From Phormidium sp. FACHB-1136 (lineage in GTDB: Bacteria > Cyanobacteriota > Cyanobacteriia > Phormidesmidales > Phormidesmidaceae): a stretch of DNA of 59,747 bases. Positions 51,977 through 59,640 of the stretch are shown here, one piece after another (positions within the stretch are counted from its first letter, which is position 1; each line of letters opens with the position of its first letter). Position numbers and translations under genes: made by a program. Below the pieces are notes generated by a model. It saw nothing but the letters and a program-made list of their open reading frames with translations. It was not told the DNA's origin and did no database searches. The stretch lies in the NCBI RefSeq assembly GCF_014697375.1, contig NZ_JACJRS010000027.1, forward strand, positions 1 through 59,747, written 5' to 3'.

Positions 51977-52720
51977 TTAGCCGTAGCTAGGGGGAGGCTT
52001 CACAGAAGCGTCACATCCCGCCTTGGGGGGACTAGCGATCAAGGAGAGGGAAGGAGAGGGCGGCCTATGACCCTGCTCAAAGGCAAAGCGCACCAGTTGA
52101 GAACGGTTGTCCAATTTGAGTTTGGTCAACATATTGCTGAGATGGGTTTGCACCGTGCGGGGGCTGATGAATAGGTGATCGCCAATTTGCTTATTGGTAA
52201 AGCCCTGCACGACCTCCCAAAACACCTTGGTCTCGGCGGGGGTGAGGGGCAGCGAGCGGGGGACAGCCTGATCGGCGGAACCGGGAGGATCGGAACTAGA
52301 GGACTCGGAACTGGGAGGTAGCGCCTGCTGAGAGAACACTCCCCGCAACCGTTCGGATCGGGCAATGGCCCCCTGCACCTTGGCGATCAATTCCTTGGCA
52401 TGAAAGGGTTTGGCCAGATAATCATCGGCCCCAATCCGATGCCCCTGCACCCGATCATTCACCTCCCCCAAACTGGAAAGAAAAATAAACGGCACCATTT
52501 GTCCGGCGGTGGTAGACCGCAACCGCTGGCAAAATTCCAGCCCATCCATTCCCGGCATCATGATGTCTGAGACGACCACATCCACCGTTTGAGTGGCGAA
52601 CAAATCCAACGCCGCGAGGGCTGAGGTCGCCTGAAGCACCTGATAATCCTGGGCTTGGAGGCGTCGAGATAGAGCCACCTGTAAAATCGGGTCGTCATCG
52701 ACAAGGAGAACAGTTTTCAT
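51977..52720 (-). CDS. NarL/FixJ-type response regulator
   Basis: A 247-residue response regulator from the ATG at 52720 (MKTVLLVDDDPILQ). The receiver domain covers 1-120: acidic DDD at 8-10, phospho-acceptor Asp in VVVSDIMMPGMDG (Asp53), switch Ser in FIFLSSLGE, Lys in DDYLAKPFHAKEL. A Ser/Pro linker follows, then a LuxR-type helix-turn-helix at ~165-225: LTPAETKVFWEVVQGFTNKQIGDHLFISPRTVQTHLSNMLTKL. The C-terminal tail is Pro/Ser-rich. It should act as a DNA-binding activator; the cognate kinase is not next to it. Confidence 0.94.
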   Translation of the reverse strand: MKTVLLVDDDPILQVALSRRLQAQDYQVLQATSALAALDLFATQTVDVVVSDIMMPGMDGLEFCQRLRSTTAGQMVPFIFLSSLGEVNDRVQGHRIGADDYLAKPFHAKELIAKVQGAIARSERLRGVFSQQALPPSSESSSSDPPGSADQAVPRSLPLTPAETKVFWEVVQGFTNKQIGDHLFISPRTVQTHLSNMLTKLKLDNRSQLVRFAFEQGHRPPSPSLSLIASPPKAGCDASVKPPPSYG

Positions 52721-53021
52721 GGTGAGACACCCTTGAATAAGGCTAGATGAGTTGGGTTGGGGCGCACAGCGGTGCACCCATACGGGGTGGGGGGCTGAGG
52801 TGGGGGCTCACGACGGTGCGTCCGCGCATGGAAGCAGGCATCATTGACCGTCAGGATCTAGATTGCCCAACCCGCGCCATAACTCATCACCCATCACCCA
52901 TCAATCCCGCCACAGTCTGAAAAATGTCTTAAGCCCGGTCAAATCGTTGTCAAACCATCGGTTTTGAGGCAAAAAGCAGATTAGACTGTGGTTTGTCTTG
53001 TCGTATTCTGGGCAAATTGCG
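52721..53021. other. Divergent intergenic region upstream of icd
   Basis: A 301-base gap between the response regulator and icd. It contains CATCACCCATCACCCATCA, a short tandem repeat, and AT-rich sequence before icd that may hold its promoter. In many cyanobacteria icd is controlled by NtcA; a site of the form GTA-N8-TAC is not seen by eye, so no binding site is claimed. Confidence 0.35.
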
Positions 53022-54449
53022 ATGTACGAACGGCTTACACCCCCCTCCGTGGGCGAGCGCATTACCTTCAAAGACGGCGAACCCGTGGTGCCAGATAACC
53101 CCATCATTCCCTACATTCGCGGCGACGGCACGGGGGTAGACATTTGGCCAGCCGCCCAGCGAGTCTTTGATGCGGCGGTGGCGGCGGCCTACGGCGGTCA
53201 ACGCAAAATCGAGTGGTTCAAGGTCTACGCGGGCGACGAAGCCTGCGAACAGTACGGCACCTACCAATACCTGCCCGAAGACACCCTCAAGGCCATTCAG
53301 GAATACGGCGTCGCCATCAAAGGGCCGTTGACGACTCCCGTGGGCGGCGGCATTCGCTCACTAAACGTAGCCCTGCGGCAGATCAACGACCTCTACGCCT
53401 GCGTGCGCCCCTGCAAATACTACGCCGGTACCCCCTCTCCCCACCGCAGCCCCGAAAAGCTGGATGTGATCATCTATCGAGAGAACACCGAAGATATCTA
53501 CCTCGGCATCGAGTGGAAACAGGGCGACCCCACCTGTGATCGGCTGATCAAAATCCTCAACGAAGACCTCATCCCCAGCACCCCGGAGCACGGCAAAAAG
53601 CAAATTCCCCTCGATTCCGGCATTGGCATCAAACCCATCAGCAAAACCGGAAGCCAGCGTCTCGTCCGCCGCGCCATGAAACACGCCCTGCGTCTGCCCA
53701 AGGACAAACAGCAAGTGACGCTGGTGCACAAGGGCAACATCATGAAGTACACCGAAGGGGCCTTCCGCGACTGGGGCTATGAACTGGCCACCACGGAGTT
53801 TCGGGCTGAATGCGTCACCGAGCGGGAATCCTGGGTGCTGGGCAACAAGGAAGCCAACCCCGACCTCTCCACCGAAGACAACGCCCGCCAAATTGAACCG
53901 GGCTACGATGCCCTCACCCCCGAAAAGAAAGCGGCCATCTGCGCCGAAGTGGAGGGCATCCTCGCCGCCATTTGGGATACCCACGGCAACGGCCAATGGA
54001 AGGACAAGGTGATGGTCAACGACCGCATCGCCGACAGCATCTTCCAACAAATCCAAACCCGCCCGGATGAATACTCCATCCTCGCCACCATGAACCTGAA
54101 TGGCGATTATTTGTCGGATGCGGCGGCGGCCATTGTTGGCGGCTTGGGCATGGGGCCAGGGGCCAACATCGGCGACACCTGCGCCATCTTTGAAGCCACC
54201 CACGGCACGGCCCCCAAACACGCCGGACTCGACCGCATCAACCCCGGTTCCGTCATCCTCTCTGGGGTGATGATGCTGGAATACATGGGCTGGCAAGGAG
54301 CCGCCGACCTGATCAAAAAAGGGATGGGGGCGGCGATTGCATCCCGCGAAGTCACCTACGACCTCGCCCGCATGATGGAACCCCCGGTGAAACCGCCCCT
54401 GAAGTGCTCCGAGTTTGCCGAAGCCATCGTCAACCACTTTGATGATTAG
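53022..54449 (+). CDS. icd: NADP-dependent isocitrate dehydrogenase
   Basis: Makes 2-oxoglutarate, the carbon skeleton for ammonium assimilation and the cyanobacterial nitrogen-status signal. The 475 residues from the ATG at 53022 ([14 protein letters not shown]) match cyanobacterial Icd, longer than the E. coli enzyme. Landmarks are [16 protein letters not shown], the substrate loop [23 protein letters not shown](T)[41 protein letters not shown] and [21 protein letters not shown] terminator hairpin follows. No damage is seen. Confidence 0.97.
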   Translation: MYERLTPPSVGERITFKDGEPVVPDNPIIPYIRGDGTGVDIWPAAQRVFDAAVAAAYGGQRKIEWFKVYAGDEACEQYGTYQYLPEDTLKAIQEYGVAIKGPLTTPVGGGIRSLNVALRQINDLYACVRPCKYYAGTPSPHRSPEKLDVIIYRENTEDIYLGIEWKQGDPTCDRLIKILNEDLIPSTPEHGKKQIPLDSGIGIKPISKTGSQRLVRRAMKHALRLPKDKQQVTLVHKGNIMKYTEGAFRDWGYELATTEFRAECVTERESWVLGNKEANPDLSTEDNARQIEPGYDALTPEKKAAICAEVEGILAAIWDTHGNGQWKDKVMVNDRIADSIFQQIQTRPDEYSILATMNLNGDYLSDAAAAIVGGLGMGPGANIGDTCAIFEATHGTAPKHAGLDRINPGSVILSGVMMLEYMGWQGAADLIKKGMGAAIASREVTYDLARMMEPPVKPPLKCSEFAEAIVNHFDD

Positions 54450-54482
54450 GTAAATCAAGCTAAGACACAACGCTTCTTATTG

Positions 54483-54532
54483 CCTGTGATGCATTTGGGT
54501 AAACTTTTGTGCATCACAGGATTTATTTTTTA
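54483..54532 (+). terminator. Rho-independent terminator of icd
   Basis: CCTGTGATGCA (54483-54493) and TGCATCACAGG (54510-54520) form an 11-bp perfect stem with a 16-base loop, then ATTTATTTTTTAT. It lies 34 bases after the icd stop and marks the edge of the core region. Confidence 0.93.
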
Positions 54533-54608
54533 TAAAAACTTAGTCAAAGATCATGGCATCCTCCTGAAAGATTGGGCATCCTAAAAGAGTGAACTGTCAA
54601 CTTTAGCC

Positions 54609-55985
54609 ATGTCTTTTCTATTACTTCTGCTAACGCTAGGGGCAACAACCGTAGCTGCTATTCTCTATCAAAAACTTCAATCGCTTCAAAATGAAAGGCG
54701 CATTGAACAACAAAAAGCTAAAGAATCTATTGATCAGCTCCAAGCTTTCAAAGAAAAATATGGTGACATTATATCGAAAGCCCAAGCTGTACAGAAGCTA
54801 GACAATCAGATTGTAATCACTAGAGATCGACTAAAGGAAATACAACAGCAGGCCAATCTCAAAGAACAAGAGATTAATCATAGAATTGATGTTTTAAGCA
54901 AGAAGCTAGAAGAGCTCGAAGAGAAAGACTTTATTGAAGAATTTGGTTTTTACGAATCGAAATATAATTTCGGTAGTGCATCGGAATACAAAGGAAGACT
55001 AGATGAAATACGCAGCCAGCAGAAGAAATGCTTAAAAAACAAGAAGGCTGCCATTTGCAACACAGAATGGACGGTTTCTGGAAGTAAGAAGCAGGGCCAA
55101 AAGATGGTCGAGGGTTTCTTGAGATTAGTTTTACGTGCTTTTAACGGTGAGTGTGATGCAGCTATAGGAAAAGTGAAGTTTAATAACGTTCAGACTATGG
55201 AGAATCGCATCTCTAAAGCCTATGAAACGTTGAACAAGCTTTCTGAGACCACCCACTGCGAAATCACAGAGTACTATTTACAGTTAAAACTAGACGAGCT
55301 TTATCTAGTTCATGAGTATCAGGAGAAAAGACAGCAAGAGCAAGAGGAACAACGCATAATTCGAGAGCAAATGCGTGAAGAGGAGAAAGCTGCAAAAGAA
55401 ATCGAAAAAGCAAGAATAGAAGCAGAGAAAGAAGAAAAACGATATCAAGAAGCCTTAGAACAAGCTCGTAGAGAGGCTGAAAATGCCAGGGGTTCTGCTC
55501 AAGAAAAGTTGTTGGCAAAAATCCAAGAGCTTCAGAAAAGAGTTGACGAGGCTGAAGCTAATCGTCAGAGGGCTATTTCTCAAGCTCAACTTACAAAGAG
55601 TGGTTATGTTTATATCATCTCAAATATCGGTTCTTTCGGAGAAGATATCTATAAGATTGGCATGACAAGAAGGTTAAACCCAGAAGACAGAATTTCTGAA
55701 CTCAGCAATGCATCTGTCCCATTTCCTTTTGATATACACGCCATGATTTCATGCAGTAATGCCCCAGAGCTTGAGTCAAGGCTCCATAAAATCTTTGATG
55801 ACAGGCGGATCAATAGCGTTAACTCTCGAAAAGAATTTTTCAAAGTATCGCTGGAGGAAATTGTTGCTGCCGTTCAAGAAATTGATAAAGAATCTTCGGT
55901 TTGTACGTCAGAGGTTCGGATCACTAAAGTTGCTGAAGCAGCAGAATATCGTAAATCTTTGGCAAAACTCAGAGCGAATGAGTAA
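54609..55985 (+). CDS. Membrane-anchored coiled-coil protein with GIY-YIG (T5orf172-type) nuclease domain
   Basis: A 458-residue protein with an N-terminal membrane anchor (residues ~3-20, FLLLLLTLGATTVAAILY), a long coiled coil (25-105), a DUF4041-like part (~105-225), a second charged coiled coil (240-330), and a GIY-YIG nuclease domain (332-425). The domain has GYVYII at 332-337, YKIG (348-351), Arg361, Glu389 in LESRLH and Asn405, so the catalytic set is complete. Phage T5orf172 proteins share this plan. The AT-rich codons differ from the core. Its 3' end overlaps a convergent toxin gene by 17 bases. A defence or phage role is likely but inferred. Confidence 0.85.
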   Translation: MSFLLLLLTLGATTVAAILYQKLQSLQNERRIEQQKAKESIDQLQAFKEKYGDIISKAQAVQKLDNQIVITRDRLKEIQQQANLKEQEINHRIDVLSKKLEELEEKDFIEEFGFYESKYNFGSASEYKGRLDEIRSQQKKCLKNKKAAICNTEWTVSGSKKQGQKMVEGFLRLVLRAFNGECDAAIGKVKFNNVQTMENRISKAYETLNKLSETTHCEITEYYLQLKLDELYLVHEYQEKRQQEQEEQRIIREQMREEEKAAKEIEKARIEAEKEEKRYQEALEQARREAENARGSAQEKLLAKIQELQKRVDEAEANRQRAISQAQLTKSGYVYIISNIGSFGEDIYKIGMTRRLNPEDRISELSNASVPFPFDIHAMISCSNAPELESRLHKIFDDRRINSVNSRKEFFKVSLEEIVAAVQEIDKESSVCTSEVRITKVAEAAEYRKSLAKLRANE

Positions 55986-56373
55986 TCGATTGAAAGTCTG
56001 AGATATTGCGGGTCAGAAGCGTTGCCTGACGTGAAATTGCAATCGCTGCAATTTTGAGATCCATGGTGCCGAGGCGAGGATAGGCTTTACGCAGCCGTTC
56101 ATAAATTTGGGCGGCACTGGCGTCGAAGGGCACAAGGGTAATCAAGGTGTAGTCCAAGGCAAGTTGGTGCAGCCAGTAATAGGCAGAAACTTGCTCTTCA
56201 ACGGTTTTTGCGCCAGCCACAACCCGAAGCCGTCCTCTAAGCTGTTCTTCGTAGGTGATGATGGTGACGGCTACTTCAGCCTCTTCAATGGCAGCAAGTT
56301 TTTGTAAAATGCGTTGCCCTGCTTGGTTCTTGCGCTGAATGAAGCTGAGGTGGTCGGTATCGAGGATATACAT
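55969..56373 (-). CDS. PIN-domain toxin, VapC-like
   Basis: A 134-residue PIN domain from the ATG at 56373 (MYILDTDHLSFIQRKN). Acidic residues are in place: Asp5 and Asp7 (ILDTDHLS), Glu in ITYEEQLRG, Asp in GTMDLKIAAIAI, and the late Asn in TLLTRNISDF. VapC toxins cut RNA, often tRNA. It lies 16 bases after the antitoxin gene on the same strand. Its 3' end overlaps the GIY-YIG gene end by 17 bases. Codon use is nearer the core than that of the neighbour. Intact length. Confidence 0.92.
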   Translation of the reverse strand: MYILDTDHLSFIQRKNQAGQRILQKLAAIEEAEVAVTIITYEEQLRGRLRVVAGAKTVEEQVSAYYWLHQLALDYTLITLVPFDASAAQIYERLRKAYPRLGTMDLKIAAIAISRQATLLTRNISDFQSITHSL

Positions 56374-56389
56374 GATGGCAGCAAGCGAC

Positions 56390-56602
56390 CTAATCGGCGG
56401 TCTTGCGCCAGTCTTGGCCAAAGTTCATCGCGGCATCGAAGGTCGGATCGTCTTCAAAGCTACCCGCAACCTTTGTCCACCAGGGGGTGGGTTTCGGCAG
56501 AAGGGCAGATAATACCTGTTTAAGCTGCGTTAGTTCTGTTTCTAAGGCCGCAACTCGTGCTTCGAGGGGCTGAGAGCGCTCTTCGAGTTGTTGGGAGATC
56601 AT
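56390..56602 (-). CDS. Coiled-coil antitoxin paired with the PIN toxin
   Basis: A 70-residue protein from the ATG at 56602 (MISQQLEERSQPLEARVAALETELTQLKQVLSAL), preceded by a GCAGGC stretch. A helical coiled coil at 5-40 is followed by a short C-terminal part (PTPWWTKVAGSFEDDPTFDAAMNFGQDWRK), which is typical of cyanobacterial PIN-associated antitoxins. It has no obvious DNA-binding motif. It is the upstream gene of the pair and should neutralise the PIN protein. A TTG start at 56614 is possible but less likely. Confidence 0.82.
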   Translation of the reverse strand: MISQQLEERSQPLEARVAALETELTQLKQVLSALLPKPTPWWTKVAGSFEDDPTFDAAMNFGQDWRKTAD

Positions 56603-56785
56603 GGCAGCAGGCAATGTAGAGACTTGCGCCTATTATAGCGACCACGGGCTTTTGCTTTGGCTAAACAAGCGTCCGTCACCAAATCCTGTGATTAGATGAC
56701 TCATGATTGTGCTCGATCCCCACATCTGGGTTGGCTGAGTACAACAGGATGCCACCTTATCCAGGATCACCACCATTAGCTTCAT

Positions 56786-56884
56786 CCACGGTAGGTGGGC
56801 ACTGCCCACCACTGGAAGAAGGTACAATCACCCCAATGTAACCGACTGAACTTGCCTGACTTCAAGGAAGATGGGGCCAACGAT
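56786..56884 (+). repeat. ~100-bp direct repeat, copy A, before the DUF6883 gene
   Basis: This is aligned with copy B at 57530-57630 across almost its whole length. It opens CCACGGTAGGTGGGCACTGC, holds the palindrome GGTGGGCACTGCCCACC (56794-56810), and ends right at the DUF6883 start codon, so it also supplies the leader of that gene. Confidence 0.8.
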
Positions 56885-57212
56885 GAAGCTGCCCAACGGA
56901 GCATCAGCAATTATTCCCATGGACAAACTGGTAGGCTATTGCCTTAACCCAAACCACTCATCGGGTAAGCATAAAGCCCGAGTTTTTGCCGCAGCCCTAG
57001 GCATCAAGGCTGACAATGCAGAGGACTTGCGGCAATTGATTGCTCAAGCCGCTGTGGAAGGAGAGGTTGTGCAGCAAGGCTCTACCGCATTCGGTCAACT
57101 GTACAAGGTCGATTGGGTCATAATTGATCGTGGCTCCGTTGTCCTACGAACCTTGTGGGAAGTTCGTACAGACCAGTCTGCCCCTCGTTTGGTTTCAGCG
57201 TTTATTAAATAA
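56883..57212 (+). CDS. DUF6883-family protein
   Basis: A 109-residue protein from the ATG at 56883 (MKLPNGASAIIPMDKLVGYCLNPNHSSGKHKARVFAAALGI), which is the DUF6883 signature, with the conserved His in GKHKARVF. The rest is VDWVIIDRGSVVLRTLWEVRTDQSAPRLVSAFI. The family is often found as the C-terminal domain of polymorphic toxins or beside a DUF4926 gene, as here. The DUF4926 gene begins 6 bases after its stop. A toxin-antitoxin-like role is plausible but unproven. Its leader lies inside direct-repeat copy A. Confidence 0.85.
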   Translation: MKLPNGASAIIPMDKLVGYCLNPNHSSGKHKARVFAAALGIKADNAEDLRQLIAQAAVEGEVVQQGSTAFGQLYKVDWVIIDRGSVVLRTLWEVRTDQSAPRLVSAFIK

Positions 57213-57217
57213 AAGCT

Positions 57218-57478
57218 ATGAATTCTATAACAACTCTAGATACAGTTGCCAATTTAAAGCCGATCACGAGTGATCGGCTCACGCTGATTGAAGCTGAGTT
57301 TGATGCAATTCAGCAGCTTCCCACGGGGCAGGTGGGTACTGTATTGGAGATCTACGAGGGAGAGGATCTTTGCTACTTAGTTGAGTTCGCAGATTTGGAT
57401 GGTCGCGAATATGCGATGGCGGTGTTGATGCCGGACGAAGTGCTGCCACTGCATTATGATCTGCCGCTGGCGAGTTGA
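57218..57478 (+). CDS. DUF4926-family protein
   Basis: An 86-residue protein of DUF4926, a small SH3-like barrel, recognisable by LPTGQVGTVLEIYEGEDLCYLVEFADLDGREYAMAVLMPDEVLPL. It is the second gene of the DUF6883 pair, 6 bases downstream. In cyanobacteria such DUF6883-DUF4926 pairs recur and are presumed to be toxin and antidote or binding partner (inference). The first ~25 residues form a helix. The pair is closed off by direct-repeat copy B about 50 bases further on. Confidence 0.87.
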   Translation: MNSITTLDTVANLKPITSDRLTLIEAEFDAIQQLPTGQVGTVLEIYEGEDLCYLVEFADLDGREYAMAVLMPDEVLPLHYDLPLAS

Positions 57479-57529
57479 TGCTAAGAAATGTCTAGGGAAG
57501 AAAACCCTCGCTTTATCTAACGACCATAA

Positions 57530-57630
57530 CCACGGTAGGGTGGGCACTGCCCACCACAGGAAGAATGCACAACCGCCTCAATGCAAATGGCTGAACATGC
57601 CTGGTTTTAGGAAAGATTGAGCCAACTGGG
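57530..57630 (+). repeat. ~100-bp direct repeat, copy B, after the DUF4926 gene
   Basis: It matches copy A base for base over much of its length (CCACGGTAGGGTGGGCACTG..., then GAAGAATGCACAACCGCC, TGAACATGCCTGG, GAGCCAACTGGG). The palindrome is at 57539-57555. The two copies frame the DUF6883/DUF4926 pair. Confidence 0.8.
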
Positions 57631-57645
57631 ATAGCTTAAATTTAA

Positions 57646-57670
57646 TGGTGGCCAATGCCCACTCTACTGT
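57646..57670 (-). repeat. Inverted partial copy of the repeat head
   Basis: On the plus strand TGGTGGCCAATGCCCACTCT followed by ACTGT is the reverse complement, with about five changes, of the first 25 bases of the A/B repeats. With copy B it forms inverted ends around a ~140-bp unit. The stop codon of the next minus-strand gene (57664-57666) lies in it. Confidence 0.6.
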
Positions 57671-58617
57671 AGCTCAGCAAACCGAGAAAGACTGTATTGG
57701 CTTGAATTTTGCTGAAATTGCGATAGGTTATACGAAACGACCCCTAGCAGAATAGTTGAAATCCATTGCAAACCTTGTTTGTTGATGAGAGAGAAAAGCA
57801 AATCCGAGTCAACTATTTTGCTACCCTCTAAATTATTTCCATTATCACTTAAGTTATGAAAAAATCTGTTTCTAACAGTTATCAAAAATCCACCCATATC
57901 GCAATATTTTATACTAAGGCACCTGGGTTCATTAGTATTTTCAGAAATGATTCCCTGATCACATATGTCCCTTAAACTTCTATAGAAAAGACTCTGAATA
58001 TCCTCATTTTCTACGTTAATTTCAAGGTCAATAGATGTCTCGCTGATAGGATCTTCCCGATACAATTCCTGAACAAATGTTTTAAAGAAGCCGAGTTCCC
58101 CTTTGTCCTTATTCCCAGACATCAGACTTTTCAGAAATGAGTAGCTGTTTTTGAAATCACTTGTTTTGGAAATATATATGAGAGGAAAGCAATATGAAAT
58201 TTTTTCTAAGAGCCTATATAAATAAATAAACGCAGCTGTATGCGAACCTGATTTCTCGTGAATGAAATAATGAGATATTTCAAAAAGAATCTCTTTATAG
58301 AAATTCCTATTTTGAAATCTGACAGACTCTATATAAACTGCTAAGTCACTACCTGAGATATTTTCCCCAATAAGCTTAGAGAACTTTGTTCCCCAGTTCT
58401 TAGGATAATTTTTAAAATCTGAAACAAAATAATTTTTCCTTTGCTTAATGACTCTTTCCCTTGGAGAGTGAATTAGATCTATAGATCCACTCAAGAGCCG
58501 TAAAATTACTAGAATTTCGGCATCTCTTTCTCCATTTATTCTAAGAGATTCCGGAAGTCTTGCTAATTGAGTACCTTCAAAAATATCACGGTACCTAAAT
58601 GGTTGAATTGTTGTCAT
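57664..58617 (-). CDS. Protein with HEPN-like R-x4-H motif, partner of the DGQHR-like protein
   Basis: A 317-residue protein that I do not recognise as a named family. The N-terminal 120 residues are mixed alpha/beta. Residues ~122-150 form a helix with SHTAAFIYLYRLLEKISYCFPLIYIS, which resembles the first helix of HEPN domains. VRNRFFHNL (248-256) gives the R249-x4-H254 motif of HEPN ribonucleases. A late helix pair (LLFSLINKQGLQWISTILLG) closes the domain. Codons are AT-rich. It lies 38 bases after its upstream partner. Its stop codon lies in a repeat. RNase activity is inference from one motif. Confidence 0.65.
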   Translation of the reverse strand: MTTIQPFRYRDIFEGTQLARLPESLRINGERDAEILVILRLLSGSIDLIHSPRERVIKQRKNYFVSDFKNYPKNWGTKFSKLIGENISGSDLAVYIESVRFQNRNFYKEILFEISHYFIHEKSGSHTAAFIYLYRLLEKISYCFPLIYISKTSDFKNSYSFLKSLMSGNKDKGELGFFKTFVQELYREDPISETSIDLEINVENEDIQSLFYRSLRDICDQGIISENTNEPRCLSIKYCDMGGFLITVRNRFFHNLSDNGNNLEGSKIVDSDLLFSLINKQGLQWISTILLGVVSYNLSQFQQNSSQYSLSRFAELQ

Positions 58618-58655
58618 TTTGCTGGACGCAATATAATATTAAAATTCACAGTAGA

Positions 58656-59639
58656 TTAAGCAGTCATGTTTATAAAATACTCAATTAGTTCTTCTTCATC
58701 CTTATTAGAAAGATCTTCATATTTATCTATAAACTCTCTAGACAATTCTCTTCTGTATTTTCCAAGATTTACCTTGGAAGCATTGATTGCAGAAAAACCC
58801 TGTTCAAATAAATTTAAGGATTCTGCAACTTGATCCAGTGGCAAGCTTTGAATATACCTCAAGGAATTCCTGATTCCGACAGAGAATCCAATTAAGTTAT
58901 TGTTGACCTTCAGCCATTTTTTAATGGTTTTGTTTTCACAAAGATCATCTATCAGCTTTAAAACATCATTGAACTCTATCGAGCTACCTTTAATATCTGT
59001 GTCTAAAATTCTTCCGACAAGGATCTGATCCATTTTTTCATCTACAATTTTAGTATTGTCATTGTGAACATTGTGAGTCAAAAAAGCTAAATATGCTTTT
59101 GATATATCTCCCAGATTAAAAGCGCCACGAACAATCTTCTCAGATCTTTCTTTCTCTGATTGAACATCAATATTCAAATCATCAAAATCGAATAACTCTT
59201 GCGTTAAAATCTCAATTTGATGCCTTGGTGTCATAGGTCTCTGTCCATTGTTCAGCGTAATCATTCTGTAGAGAAGCTTGTCCTGAGACGGTGCAATAAT
59301 CACACTAAAATATAATGGCCGACTTCCATCAAAAGAGTCTTCATTCTTTGCAGAGTTCAAGGTATTTAGCCTTTGAATACCATCAAGAATGTATCCCTTT
59401 CTCAGATTTGAATTGATGAATTCGCCTAAATGCTGTGCATTTTTGAATTGAGTGCCATTTTTATCAACAAAGGCTATGGTTAATGGTGGCATTAAGCAGC
59501 CTTTGAGAATATCTCTTTTTAGTCTCTGGTAAAACTTCTGCTCTTGAATTTTTCTCTGGGCATAAAATCTGTTAATCAAAGGATAAAGATATTGAAGCGC
59601 AGTTGAATAGCTTGTTTTCCCGTTCCCAACAAAGCTATC
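58656..59639 (-). pseudogene. DGQHR-like domain protein, 5' end cut by an insertion sequence
   Basis: A protein with ParB/DGQHR-type landmarks: GYILDGIQRLNTL (LDGIQR, residues 65-70 counted from the TTG at 59579) and YRMITLNNGQRPMTPRHQIEIL, the second motif of this fold (compare N-T-x-Q in DndB-like proteins). Downstream it is helical, with charged C-terminal helices. The frame stays open upstream without an ATG for another 20 codons (DSFVGNGKTSYSTALQYLYP) right up to the insertion-sequence end at 59641. The native start has therefore been removed; a TTG at 59579 could still allow a shorter product. AT-rich, with the HEPN-like gene next. Confidence 0.75.
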
Positions 59640-59640
59640 A

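Noticed and set aside
52721-53021. NtcA-binding site before icd
   Set aside because: Expected from other cyanobacteria, but I could not find a GTA-N8-TAC site by eye in the gap.
53361-54470. A 369-codon antisense frame over icd
   Set aside because: The icd gene on the other strand is certain, and the frame has no recognisable domain.
54450-59640. Integrated prophage
   Set aside because: No integrase, terminase, capsid or tail gene is present, and no tRNA attachment site was found; the genes fit a defence or toxin-type island better.
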